Translations under genes and position numbers: made by a program
Assembly: GCA_019914945.1 (NCBI GenBank)
Contig: CM034112.1
Span: forward strand, 953,001 to 1,017,000
From: Typha latifolia
Lineage: Eukaryota; Streptophyta; Magnoliopsida; Poales; Typhaceae
Reading direction: 5' to 3'
Length of the DNA stretch: 64,000 nucleotides
Shown: positions 1 to 11,494 of the stretch, in pieces
Numbering within the stretch: the first letter of the stretch is position 1
Layout: every line of letters begins with the position of its first letter
Notes under the pieces: generated by a model
Told to the model about the DNA's origin: nothing
The model's database searches: none
The model's input: the letters and a program-made list of their open reading frames with translations, nothing else

Positions 1-34
<34 letters not shown>
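1..34. repeat. (CT)n microsatellite in the presumed 5' leader of the first gene
   Basis: An uninterrupted CT tract runs from the window edge to about 36 bases before the start codon of the first gene. It is probably part of that gene's 5' untranslated leader or core promoter. The left end is cut by the window, so its full length is unknown. Confidence 0.9.
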
Positions 35-37
<3 letters not shown>

Positions 38-70
38 CAAAATCTCAACAAGGAAGAGATTAAAGAAAAG

Positions 71-1810
71 ATGCATCCCAGCCGGTCTCCTTTGGGAAGG
101 CCGGCGAGCTTCCGGCCAGAGATCCTCGGCCAGACGGTGCTCCAGCTCATCGGCAACCTCTGCTTCGCACTCTTCGTCGTTGCCGTCCTCGTCTTCACCA
201 TCCTCGCCGCCACCTACCACCCCGAGGACCCCCTCCTTCATCCTTCCTCTTCACATCTCACCTCCTTCCTCACGTCCACCTCCAACGCCACCTTCCGCTC
301 CGATGACGTGGCCCTCAAGACCGGCGAAGACTTCCTCAACTCCTCCTCTTCCTCCTCGAACCCCGTCTCCGACCCCGTCATTCAACTCTCCGACCTCAAG
401 GAAAAGGAAAACACCGAGTCCACCTCTGCGGATTCCCCCGACTGCGACGCCGACGGGCCGATCAACTGCGCGGATCCCGAGGTCTTCCACCTCATGATGC
501 GCGGCGCCATCGAGAACTTCGCCGACATCCACTTCTACCGCTTCGGCAAGCCGACCCGCGGCGACACTGACACCAGCTGCGACATGGCGTGGCGGTTCCG
601 CCCCAAGAACGCCAAGCGCGCCGGATTCTACAAGGACTACCGCCGCTTCGAGATCGCGAGATCGCCGACTTGCACTTACTCCGTCTCCAAGATCGGGGAC
701 TACCACTCGGGCGTCAATGCCCGGAAGAGGAAGAATAAGAAGAACCGAGGAAAGGGTGACCCCGTCGGCTTCGAGCTTAAGAAATCCACGCCGTCCGAGA
801 CCCCAGAGGCACTCGTCGTTCCGGTGGTCGGTGAGGCCGTCAATGACAATCTCCCCGTGGTCGAGTCGGAGACCAAATTCAGCGTCGGAAAGTATCTCAT
901 CTACTCCGGTGGCGGCGATAGATGCAAAAGTATGAATCATTACCTCTGGAGCTTCCTCTGCTCTCTCGGCGAAGCCCAGTACTTGAATCGCACCCTCGTC
1001 ATGGATCTCGGCATTTGCCTCTCGTCCATGTACACTTCCACCAAACAGGACGAAGAGGGAAAGGACTTTAGGTTTTACTTCGATTTCGAGCACTTGAGGG
1101 ACTCGGCGTCGGTGCTCGACCAGCGCCAGTTTTGGCAAGACTGGGATCTGTGGCAGAAGAAGGACAAGCTTAGCCTTCATCTCGTTGAGGATTTCCATGT
1201 TACGCCGATGAAGCTGGCAGATGTGAAGGATACCCTTATTATGAGGAAGTTTGGCGCGGTGGAGCCGGATAATTATTGGTATAGAGTATGCGAGGGCGAG
1301 ACAGAGGCCGTGATCCAGCGCCCGTGGCACCTCCTCTGGAAATCTCGCCGCTTGATGGATATAGTCTCTGGGGTCGCATCAAAGATGAACTGGGATTTCG
1401 ATTCCATGCATGTAGTGAGAGGGGAGAAGGCTAAGAACACTGCACTCTGGCCGAATTTGGCGGCGGACACCTCACCTGAGGCTCTGCTTGCTACGTTGAG
1501 AGACAAGATTGACGATGGAAGGCATCTTTACATTGCGACGGATGAGCCGGATACCTCATTCTTCGATCCTCTGAAGGATAAGTACACGACCCATTTCCTC
1601 GATGACTACAAGGAATTGTGGGGCGAGAACAGTGAATGGTATACGGAGACCAAGAACCTAAACAATGGTGTGCCTGTGGAGTTTGATGGGTACATGAGAG
1701 GGGAGGTGGATACAGAAGTGTTCCTGAGAGGCAAGAAGCAGTTGGAGACATTCAATGATCTCACCGGTGACTGCAAAGATGGGATCAATACCTGTAAAAT
1801 GACCTCGTGA
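71..1810 (+). CDS. O-fucosyltransferase-like type II membrane protein
   Basis: A single uninterrupted 579-residue frame starts at an ATG just after a CT-rich leader. Residues 1-26 are short and basic, followed by one membrane segment at about 27-48 (IGNLCFALFVVAVLVFTILA), then a Ser/Thr-rich stem and a large lumenal part, the layout of a Golgi glycosyltransferase. The second half has the block YLIYSGGGDRCKSMNHYLWS and the stretch around HVVRGEKAKN and LYIATDEPD, which match the plant family typified by Arabidopsis AT2G04280/AT4G12700, an O-fucosyltransferase-like group once labelled calcium ion-binding protein. Substrate and activity are unproven in that family as far as I know. The lack of introns agrees with my memory of those homologues. 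An antisense open frame across the 5' half is a GC-rich codon shadow. Confidence 0.85.
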   Translation: MHPSRSPLGRPASFRPEILGQTVLQLIGNLCFALFVVAVLVFTILAATYHPEDPLLHPSSSHLTSFLTSTSNATFRSDDVALKTGEDFLNSSSSSSNPVSDPVIQLSDLKEKENTESTSADSPDCDADGPINCADPEVFHLMMRGAIENFADIHFYRFGKPTRGDTDTSCDMAWRFRPKNAKRAGFYKDYRRFEIARSPTCTYSVSKIGDYHSGVNARKRKNKKNRGKGDPVGFELKKSTPSETPEALVVPVVGEAVNDNLPVVESETKFSVGKYLIYSGGGDRCKSMNHYLWSFLCSLGEAQYLNRTLVMDLGICLSSMYTSTKQDEEGKDFRFYFDFEHLRDSASVLDQRQFWQDWDLWQKKDKLSLHLVEDFHVTPMKLADVKDTLIMRKFGAVEPDNYWYRVCEGETEAVIQRPWHLLWKSRRLMDIVSGVASKMNWDFDSMHVVRGEKAKNTALWPNLAADTSPEALLATLRDKIDDGRHLYIATDEPDTSFFDPLKDKYTTHFLDDYKELWGENSEWYTETKNLNNGVPVEFDGYMRGEVDTEVFLRGKKQLETFNDLTGDCKDGINTCKMTS

Positions 1811-3666
1811 GCTAATAGTAGGAGGATTTGGTATGCTAGGTTATTGAAGAGCTTTTCCTATTTTGATTGTTTTAGATGTTTATTCTACTTTGGGTTTCCT
1901 CAGGAGTTCTTATTGTTTCTGAAGAAATTTTAGGTATTATTGTAATGCACCCCCACGCAGACAGATTAGTATCATTGCGCCAATTTGTTGTCTAGATGAG
2001 TCCTGCCTCAGTATCAGTTGGGTAATGTTCTGGTGTGTTCTTAATACCATATTTATTACTAAATATATAGTGTTTGCTCTCTTTGGTATAGAAATCCCAA
2101 GTGTTGTTGGTCATTTATAAGCAACATGCCATCTGGAAACTTCATTCTTGTTGAGAGCATTAAATTCGGCACTTCTGGGGCATTCCTTGCACTGCATGCT
2201 GAACAGCTTGTTAAGATGAAGACTTGCTACATTCTTGAACTGACATTATCTCTGGTCCTTCATCATCACTGCATTTTTTTTAGCTTCGCTCTATAACTAT
2301 CGTTGGTTGTAAACAGAATATGTCTTGGTGTAATTGTTCAGGGCAAGTCCTTTTAATTAGCATGACTTGTTGATCTATTCCGAGGCACTGAGTCATAAGT
2401 ACTAACTGCATCTTGTATTATCTCCTCTTTGTAACTTGTCCAACATGCTGATCTTGTGATCTTCTTTATCGACCAGGTTGCATATCACAATTTCTTCAGG
2501 TATTATGTTAAGGTCAGTATATTTTTATTTCCTTAGCAATAGCATCTGCCATAGCTCCTTTTCATGAATATCAGTGATTGAGATTGGTGCTGAAGTTTCA
2601 AAATGCAGTTTTATGCAAGAAGCTGTACCTTGGGGTGCATTCTTACTGAATTGTTTCTATAATTAGTAAACAATGTGTGTCTATCCAGTGCACCTACAAT
2701 CTATGCAAGATCTGAACAAAATATCGATACTGAATTAGAGAAATTTTGCATAGCAAATGCTCCTGATTTGCAAAAATATGCAGATTCAGAGCGGCAGACA
2801 TCAGTGTGTCTCAAGATTTCTTGCACCCCAAATTTCAATACCTGTTTCAAATGATCATTTGTTGCCTGGATTGTTGTCATGTGAACCATTCACTTGCTTG
2901 TGATATCTGTCATTCAACTGAACAATTCAATACGTAAGCAGTATCTTTCTAATGATCATCCCGTACCCTTTCTCAATTTGTACAGGAAAGGGATCAAGTT
3001 GTTAAACTTGTGCGAGTACTCAGCTTTACTAGCAGCATTACTTGAGTTGTGTTATCTACTGGGATGTCATAGTTCAGGAAGTAAATGTACGAGCCAACCT
3101 TTTCCTCCTTGAAAAGAATGTGGCAAAAGAACTGTTGATATTCTTTAACCTGAATCAATTTGGTTGTTGCATGTAATATTTTCCATGTATTCCCTTTATT
3201 ACCATGAGCAGTAGAATTCTTTATTGCAAGAAAGCAGCTTGTAGAACTAAAAACTGGAAATAGGTTTGGATTAGCTGCATGCAAACATTAATAATAATTG
3301 ATAAGGGATCTACTGTATGATGTACTGCTGATAATTATACGGGATATCAAAAATATATTCTTCAGAGAAGTTTATTCAATTGGACTCCACTCGTATTAAA
3401 TACAAAGCCACTGAACTCATTCTTGATAAACACCAAAAATAAAAGAAATGGAATAAACAAATCACCTGCTAATAGACGGAATACACAAGGTTTCAACTTT
3501 CAATATGCCGGCGTTGCCTAAATCCTCTTAAATTTCTTACTGCATTGTAATAAACGATTGCTAGAGTTGCTTCTCTTCCTCCTTTATCTCTTCCTCACCT
3601 CGTTGTGCAGAACTCACCATTTGTCCAAGAAAATTAAAAAAAGGGATCTGAACTGACTCTGAAATG

Positions 3667-3698
<32 letters not shown>

Positions 3699-3748
3699 AG
3701 AGAGAGAGAGAGCTGAAGAATTCCAAGCGAACCATCTTATCTGCAGCC
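1811..3748. other. Intergenic spacer: 3' flank of the fucosyltransferase-like gene and SKU5-like promoter
   Basis: No coding exon is supported here. The first few hundred bases are T-rich and probably form the 3' untranslated region of the upstream gene. The last 90 bases hold an (AT)n tract followed by (GA)n just before the next start codon. Confidence 0.6.
3667..3712. repeat. (AT)n plus (GA)n compound microsatellite in the SKU5-like promoter
   Basis: An interrupted TA tract of about 33 bases runs directly into a GA tract of about 14 bases. It ends about 36 bases before the SKU5-like start codon, so it probably spans core promoter and leader. Confidence 0.85.
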
Positions 3749-6163
3749 ATGGAGAGTGAACCTCCATGGATTTCCCTGGCATGTTTAGTAGCTTTGTTTC
3801 TTGCATCAGGTATTGGAGCCACTGACATATTTCTCGAATGGCATGTCAACTTTGATTGGAATATTAGACCTGTTTTTAGCCGCCAACCGGTATGCATATT
3901 GATCTTGCGCATTATGACTGATATTATGCATATATTTTGTAGATTGGAATTCTAATGAAAACTTTACATTCTGTATTTATCAGGTTATTACCATTAATGG
4001 AATGTTCCCGGGACCGCTGATCAATTCAACTACGAATGACATGATCCGTGTTAACATCTTCAACAGCCTTGATGAACCACTGCTCATGACATGGTAAGCA
4101 TATGAGACTATATCTAGAATTATGGATCATTTAATTTTAATTCTTTTCGAACAATTAGTTCTTCACCATTAACCTACTAAGAGTAGAGGATTTGATGCAG
4201 GAATGGCATACAACAGAGGCTAAACTCATGGCAAGATGGAGTATCAGGAACAAACTGCCCAATTCAGCCTGGTAGAAACTGGACTTACGTGTTCCAGGTG
4301 AAAGACCAGATTGGTAGCTTCTTCTACTTCCCCTCAACAAATTTCCAGAGTGCTGCTGGTGGATTTGGTCCGATTCAAGTCAACAACCGGGACGTGATTC
4401 CTGTCCCTTTTGCCAGACCAGAGACAGAGTTTAATCTTCTCATAGGGGATTGGTATTCTAGCCCTTACAAGGTACTCTATTTTAGATTATTATTCTGCTT
4501 CCTTTTTCGTGTCATGATTCTATGGCCCTTTGGACTTTATGTTAATTGAAATGATCATAGGATGTGATCCCTTAGAATCTGATTAAAAGTTAGCTGTTAT
4601 AATTTGAAACTGTTGGTCATTCAGCTTGTGTTCATGTGTGCAGGCTGTTCGCCGAGTTGTGGCTAGCAAGCATGTAGTTCCTAGTCCAGAAAGGTACATT
4701 CTTATCAATGGAAAAGCCCCTTATGACAATGCTTGGGGAGGAGAATACGAGTCTGTTGAAGTGGAAAAGGGTGAGTAATCCTCTTTTTATATCTGAAACT
4801 TTAACTGAACTAATCTACATTTCAAACTAAAACAACCTTAATGAAATTTCTGATTGATTCAACTTGTTCAGTACTATTTTTATCTCTTCGCACTTTTCCT
4901 CGAAGCAGGAAAGACATACCGCTTCAGGATATCGAATGTCGGGACTGCGTCTAGCTTTAATTTCAGAATTCAGAGACATCAAATGACATTGGTGGAGACC
5001 GAAGGATCTTACACTGATCAGATACTGTTGGATTCCCTTGATGTGCATGTTGGTCAATCATACTCTATTCTCTTCACTGCAGACCAGAAGGAATCAGAGT
5101 ACTACATTGTAGCTAGTCCAACTCAAGTAGATACAAGCGATTATCCTAACATCAATGGAGTTGCAAGGTTGCACTACAAGAACTCGGTAGAACAATTAGG
5201 GGGTCCTCTTCCTCCAGGGCCTGATCAGCTGGACCGCGAATTCTCAATTAATCAGGCAAGATCTATCAGGTTAGAAGTATGACGACTTTACATTGCGAAC
5301 ATAGAAGGACGACATTAGTAGATTAGCTGCTCAAATGCACAGATGCACTCTTCAAGTCGTGTGTTTCTAAACTTTATAGTATTTTCATAAAGAGAACTAG
5401 GATTCGATCATCTCTTGTGCTGAATAATTTTCCATCAGACTTTTTTCAGTTGAAAACTAAATCTAGAGAAGTAATTAAACCATTTCTGATCAACTATGTT
5501 TGTCAGGTGGAATATGACAAAAGGAGCTGCAAGGCCTAATCCACAGGGAACATTCAATGTGAGCAATGTAAATATTTCACAGACATTTATCCTGCTCGGT
5601 TCCAAAGAACAATTAAATGATCGTCTCCACTACGCCATTAACAACATCTCCTACATGACTCCATCGACGCCACTCAAACTCGCTGATTATATTTCGAATG
5701 GCTCTGGAGTCTACCAGCTTGATGTCTTCCCAACTAGTTCTGTCAATGAAGAAGTTGCACTGGGGACTTCTGTGGTCAGTGGAGATCACAAGGGCTGGTT
5801 GGAGATTGTCTTCAGGAATGGCCTCGATGTTATGGATTCCTGGCATCTTGATGGTTTTAGCTTCTATGTTGTCGGGTAAGCATCCTCCTCCTCCTCATCA
5901 TCAAAATTCACAATGCCGGTCATTTTATCAATGAACATTACTCGTTCTAGTATGTGAATCAATGTATACCTAGCAAAATTGTTGATTTTGATCTTTGTTT
6001 CAGTTAGATTCAGCTCAAAACTGAAACCGGCACTATGAACCATGGTCTTCTAACACATTCAATCATTTGGTTTGTAGATTTGGTATCGGTGAATGGATCC
6101 CTGCTTCCAGGGAAACATACAATCTACTTGATCCAGTTGTTCGTTCTACTGTTCAGGTCTCTC

Positions 6164-6259
<96 letters not shown>

Positions 6260-6683
6260 ACTTCAACTGTTGGGGTACTAATAAAAGTTTGTACATGCAT
6301 GCAGGTGTATCCTAGAGGATGGACAGCAGTGTATGCATATTTCGACAATCCTGGGATGTGGAACCTTCGATCTCAGTGCCTCAGAAACTGGTACCTGGGA
6401 CAGGAGATGTACATCAGAGTCTATGATCCTGATCCAAACCCAGCCAAAGAGGATCCACCACCTGAAAACCTTCTAATTTGCGGTTAGCCCATACGTTACA
6501 TTCAAGTCCTTGGACTTGATTCTAATTTTAATCCTTACAACTATCTAACAGATTGTTTTTTATGATTTTAAATGATCAGGTATATATATCCTTCCTCCAG
6601 AACCATCGCCGCCGGCACCCGCGATGACACCGGCTTTTTCCCCTTCCAGCTCCGGCACCATCCCCCAGAGGAGTTCTAGGTGA
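3749..6683 (+). CDS. SKU5-similar (SKS) multicopper-oxidase-like glycoprotein
   Basis: Nine exons join in frame: 3749-3889, 3984-4093, 4201-4471, 4644-4770, 4909-5269, 5507-5875, 6078-6156, 6305-6482 and 6580-6683, giving 579 residues. Residues 1-24 look like a secretion signal. Three cupredoxin domains follow, with family hallmarks TWNGIQQRLNSWQDG, NCPIQPG, DQIGSFFYFPS, RGWTAVYAYFDNPGMWNLRS and WYLGQEMYIRVYD. Laccases and ascorbate oxidase have copper-binding histidines where this protein has TWNGI and FFYFPS, as in other SKU5-like proteins, so oxidase activity is not expected. Arabidopsis SKU5 acts at the cell wall in directional growth, and relatives such as NTP303 are pollen-specific. The last exon encodes a Pro/Ser-rich tail (LPPEPSPPAPAM) without an obvious GPI-anchor tail. 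If that last intron is retained, the frame stops at 6487 with little loss. Confidence 0.92.
6167..6258. repeat. (CT)46 microsatellite inside SKU5-like intron 7
   Basis: An almost perfect CT tract of about 92 bases lies between exon 7 (ends 6156) and exon 8 (starts 6305). It occupies most of that 148-base intron and so forms its polypyrimidine region. Length variation would change the distance between splice sites. Confidence 0.95.
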
Positions 6684-6990
6684 TCTCATATGTTTCAGAT
6701 TATCTTAGCTTGATGCCATGTAATTAACTTAATTAAACAAACAAATGGTCAGCTATTATTGCTAAATTGAGAAATAAATTGTTAACCCTATATGTTTCAG
6801 ATTATGTTTTTGATAAATTTCTCTTAATTTAAAGGCATTGTACATTGATCCTGATTAGAGTAAAGTTTACCTTCTAATTCCCAACAAATATAACTTTATT
6901 AAAGACAACTTGGGGAACAGAAGGGATGGAAATCTTACAAAAATAACACCCATCTTTGTCCAACCTGCCAATAAAATTATAACAAGTTGG

Positions 6991-7854
6991 TTAAAATCCA
7001 GGACAAAATGTCACCAAGTAATTGGACCCCCCTTTGCAATACTGGTAGGCATTATCATATATATAACTCATAGCCATTGGACATGCACGCTTAAATATCT
7101 GAGAGTATTGTGTAGGCTTGCACTTGGTCGGACCTTTGTACTCACCCAAACAGCATTCCACCGGATCCTGGAAAACTTGACATGCACTCATGCATGCTAT
7201 CACCTTCCCTCCATCTCCAACCACCCTTAACTTCTCCGGGCAGACAGCGTTCACATTCCCAAGGCAACTGGCGACGCTGCATCCCAACCCTACCGGCGGC
7301 ACGACGGACACCGGCACGTTGTATCCGGCGGCGACGCTAACTTGATACGAGTCATTGGTATTGCCTTGGCTAACATCAGCCAGGTTGAGCTCAATGAAGG
7401 TCACTGGCGCCGACGGCAGCGCGCCGCAGTAGATGTTTCCGGTACGGCAGTCGCCGGTGGCGCACGTGAACGCGTTGCCTGGGCCGTTCCCGGCGCAAAG
7501 CGTGCGCGCCCAGGCGCGGCCGGACCACCCCACCAGCGGCATGTCTAGGGTTTTCAATGCTCGACTCGGTAGCTCGAAGCCGGCGTAGGCGTCGGGTGGA
7601 TTCGGGGAGCCCGGGTTGGTCGAGATCGCCGGCCAGATGGTGTAAGGGCAGGAGTTATTTAGCGTTAGGGTTGCTGCACTAGTCCCTGAGATGTAAGTAG
7701 ACATCCATTTATATATATCAAATCATGCACATATAATCGTATACTAGATATTTGCATTGCTACCTAAGGAGAATAATGTAGAATTACAAGATCTAATTAT
7801 TTACTTACCTCCAAGAAGCAAGAGAAAGGAGAAGATGAAAGCTTTAAAATCCAT
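6991..7854 (-). CDS. Thaumatin-like protein (PR-5 family)
   Basis: Two exons on the minus strand: 7854-7809 (signal peptide MDFKAFIFSFLLLLG) and 7685-6991, separated by a 123-base intron with GT-AG ends, giving 246 residues. Exon 2 holds all 16 conserved cysteines of a large thaumatin-like protein, including ECC and the C-terminal FCPGF. The opening TLNNSCPYTIWP and the WSGRAWARTLC segment fit the family. Family members are secreted and antifungal, bind beta-glucans, or serve in development. The acidic-cleft REDDD signature is degraded: Arg and Glu (FIEL) remain, but the aspartates expected in the DVSLVDG and CPDAY positions read QVSVAAG and CPMAM. It converges on the SKU5-like gene with about 300 bases between stop codons. 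Confidence 0.93.
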
Positions 7855-7957
7855 CTTAGGAGAGATTTGGATATATGTTGTTGTGATGAAAAGTTCTTGG
7901 CGAGTACTTAAGGCTTGTCAAGGTTAGGAGATTAAAAGAATTTGATTACATAAAGCG

Positions 7958-7965
7958 TTATATAG
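7958..7965 (-). promoter_or_regulatory. Candidate TATA box of the thaumatin-like gene
   Basis: Read on the minus strand, this is CTATATAA, about 105 bases upstream of the start codon. A leader of about 70 bases would follow from normal TATA spacing. No transcription data are available, so this is position-based inference. Confidence 0.4.
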
Positions 7966-10900
7966 TAAATTACAGCTAATATGAGAATTTATTTCCCTGC
8001 AGGCAATCCATTAATTCAAATACTTTAATTTAGAAACTTTTATTTGGCATCAAAAGATTTTAGTATATTTCTATTAATATTACTACTTGGCCAAACTAAA
8101 AAAAAAAAAATCTTTCATATACATATTTTAACATAGAATATTTCTTATTTAATTATTATAATATATAATAATTTTTACAAAGTACTTCGAGGTGATTAGA
8201 AATGCCCCGAGTCGACGTGCCACTTCACAGTTTCAGAACTCAGATCACTATTTCTAAATTAAATTATTCACATCTTTGGACTTATTATCGTATCATCCTT
8301 CAATGCTGGGATTCGTTAGGACCCGTTAAAGAGTTCCCATCACTTAAAAGGGTATTTTCTTTAAGGACCCGTTAAGGGAAGGTTCGAATCGTTTAAACTA
8401 AACGGGCCCTTTCTCAACCCGGTAGAGAGTTCGGCCCGCAATATTCTTTTGTTATACTCCGGCCCGATCACAAATTGAGCTTTATATTTTAGTAATTATG
8501 TGCAGAAAATATACTAAATTAAATTTATGCTTACAAAATTTAGACATATGGCATAAAAAGAATATTTCATCAATTCTAAATAATATTTTAAAAATAACTA
8601 AAATATTCTTAGTTTCTTCTCTGAGGATAAAATGTAATTATTGAGGATATTCTAGTAATTTTATTAGTATAATAACCACGTTAGTGTAAACATTTAGTTA
8701 TACATATTCACTAAAATATATGCCCCGATTTATAAATAATTAAAATATCTTAAATGTAAATTTTCTTACAAATTAAATAAGTTATGACAAGTATAACCAC
8801 CCAAGCTCTAGGGCTTTACTCCATCTTAAAAGTGAGTAGGTATAAAGTCATAGTCGTTAAAGGTTATAGCATCACAAGTACACGTACTACTTCCCAACTT
8901 CCAATCTCATATTGTGGTACTAATTAAAACAACTACACTGCTACCACTTGCTACTCAGTGCCAGTGGCACATCAACATCCAAGCAAGCGAGCGAGAAGAA
9001 CAAAGCTAGCCTTTAAGAACAACTATGTCTACCATGTATGGACGTGTGAAGAAGTGGGTGTTTCTTGTGGCTAGCAAAACGTTTCAATCCTCTCCAGGGG
9101 TCTCAAATTTCCTTCATCTGTAATCATCCATTTGGTTGGAGGAAATATTAAAATGTTATAATATGTAATTCCTTTTATAAAAAAAAGAGTAAAATATTAT
9201 ATACAAATTTATTTAAACAAAAAAGAAAAGAAAATATGTGCAAGCAAAATAATGATGTGACAAAAGATTACTGCATATGATGAGCTTGCATTCTTTCTGA
9301 TTAATTATTTAACTCTAGCACTAGCACATGGTATTACAACTCATAGGTATAAGGTTGTCCTCCAATCAAAGAAGTAATGGTTATCCATTAACAAAGATAA
9401 CTCTCTTCTTAATAATAATAAGTTAACAAGGAAGAGTCGAGGCATTGACTCTACCCAAAATCCACGCCACTAACTTCGAATCAATAATACAAACAAAGCA
9501 ATCTTTGGGTGAATGATTGGAAGTCCAGTTGGGAACTGGCCCTTGCTTGATCCCAAGGCATTAACAAACCTCCTCACTATGATTATGCCAGCTCTTAATT
9601 TATTTAATTTCTTCTCTTTATTTTTTCTTTCTTTCTTTTATTTTCTGGCGAACTAATTACCCAACCTACTGTACTATTTTACCTAAAAGTAATACTGTAA
9701 TACATAATAACATGATGATTTATATCCATCCTAGTCATCAATAATACAAAGTGCCACAAAAAATGGAAGCTCTTTTGCTGCAAATAACTCAGTGGGCATG
9801 AGTGGCTCGCAAGCTATAGAAATCTCTCTTCAATCTCTCTCTCTTTCTCTCTCTGAACGTGAGATATAGTGTCAATTATTATAAGGCATAGGAGGTGTTC
9901 ACTTGTATACTCTCAAGTGTCCCACTTTCCTACTCTTTGTATCTTTCTTTTATGTGGTCACATTCTCTTGTTGGTGGGTCACATTTAAAGGTTGTGTAGA
10001 AGAATCCTTCTAATAAATTCTTTAGAGTTATATCCCTTTGTTGCAAAGTCTCTCGCCTTGTTTAGACTTTAAACTAATGCTCCATCACCTGTAGCTTGCT
10101 TAGGTAGTTAATATAATGAATTGAAGAATAATCTTTCCTACTCTAATATTAGAGGATTGGAGGAGAAGTGGAGAAGAGGAGAAGAGAAGAAGAAGAAGAA
10201 GAAGAAGAAGAAGAAGCAAAACTCCAACCAGATATGCCTTTCTTGCTCCACCTCCTAATGGCACGAGAGGGAGAGAAGTTGGCATTTTGCACTTTCGTGC
10301 CACACACAACTAGATTACAAACAGCAGTTCGTTACGCCAAGAATCTTTCTCCTGCTTAATCCACTCATCTCTTCGTTGACTTGATCAACTCTCGTAATTT
10401 CTTTGATAATAAACTAGTTAATCTGTGTGGCTTAACAGTGATAGTGTGCTAACTAATCCAAATCCACTGCAGGCTATTAAATTAACATAATCGATTAAAG
10501 GAATATAATAAACTAAACAAGGTCAACTGGCAGTTTAATTATTTTCCTTAATATTTTCAGAGGTAGAGAGACAGTATGGATGAATCAATGGAGCAAAAAA
10601 GAAATACGAGTGGTTTTCCCTATATATTAAGATAGTAGTTGCCTGCACCAACGCCACCACTACCGGTATCCACTATCTTTAGTTCTGGTTGCTTTGAGAG
10701 GGTGACCTAAAAGTAAACTCTCTAGTAGCTGGGAACAACCTAATGCCATCCACTAAAATTAGCAAAAGGAATAATAATAATTTTAGGGTTTCCTTGTTAA
10801 TGATACAGACATGAGAGTGTAATACACGAGTTTTTATTTTTATTTTTTATTTCTTTACCTTGCATTTATGATGGTCCACTATATCATAACTATATGAGCT

Positions 10901-11275
10901 AGCTCATCCCCATTCCCCACCAGTGATTAGCCAACCCATTCTCTTAAGTTTCAAGTGCAAATTACTCAAAAAAATAGGACCATTCTCTTCTTCTCCTTTC
11001 CCTATCAATAGAAACTAACAACTATTAATCTCTCTCTCTCCTCTCTTCACTCTACACCTCTCCAATCTCCACCTAATCTCCCACAAAGAGTAAGTGTGAG
11101 AGAAAGAGAGAGAGAGAGAGAGAGAGCTTGGGAAGGCTGCCCGTCCAATTCACGGTTAACCAAAAGCCATTCTTTTTTTGAGTTTTTGACTCCCCACCTC
11201 TCTTTATTAAACCTTCTCCCTTATCATTCACTTTATATATATATTGACTTCCCTCCACTCCTCGTTCACCTCCAC

Positions 11276-11278
<3 letters not shown>
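7966..11278. other. Intergenic spacer between thaumatin-like and ZAT5-like genes
   Basis: AT-rich DNA with no supported exon. Around 8310-8375 the phrase GGACCCGTTAA occurs twice about 55 bases apart, beside GC-richer text reaching 8460, which looks like a small repeat remnant. A (GAA)n tract lies at 10178-10216. The last few hundred bases are CT-rich and probably belong to the ZAT5-like promoter and leader. Confidence 0.55.
10178..10216. repeat. (GAA)n microsatellite
   Basis: A trinucleotide tract of about 12 GAA/AAG units in an otherwise featureless spacer. The Glu-rich open frame across it is a by-product of the repeat. Confidence 0.9.
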
Positions 11279-11341
<63 letters not shown>

Positions 11342-11400
11342 TTCTATATAGTCTAAACTCGCCTTGTTTGATACCACTCTTTCTATTGCTCTCTTTTCCT

Positions 11401-11448
<48 letters not shown>
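11279..11448. repeat. Two (CT)n tracts in the ZAT5-like promoter/leader
   Basis: Two long CT tracts, 11279-11332 and 11407-11448, flank a short unique stretch and end 46 bases before the ZAT5-like start codon. A (GA)n tract of about 24 bases lies further up at 11103-11126. Such tracts are GAGA-type sites bound by BPC proteins in plants; binding here is inference. Confidence 0.9.
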
Positions 11449-11450
<2 letters not shown>

Positions 11451-11494
11451 GTGTGCTCTCTCAATTATATCCTTCCTTTTCCATTTTCTGCGCA

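Noticed and set aside
251..1330. 359-codon antisense open frame over the first gene
   Set aside because: It mirrors the GC-rich codon bias of the sense gene, has low-complexity Gly/Val/Glu composition and resembles no family.
8375..8400. GGTTCGAATC phrase resembling a tRNA T-arm
   Set aside because: No acceptor, D or anticodon arm can be folded around it.
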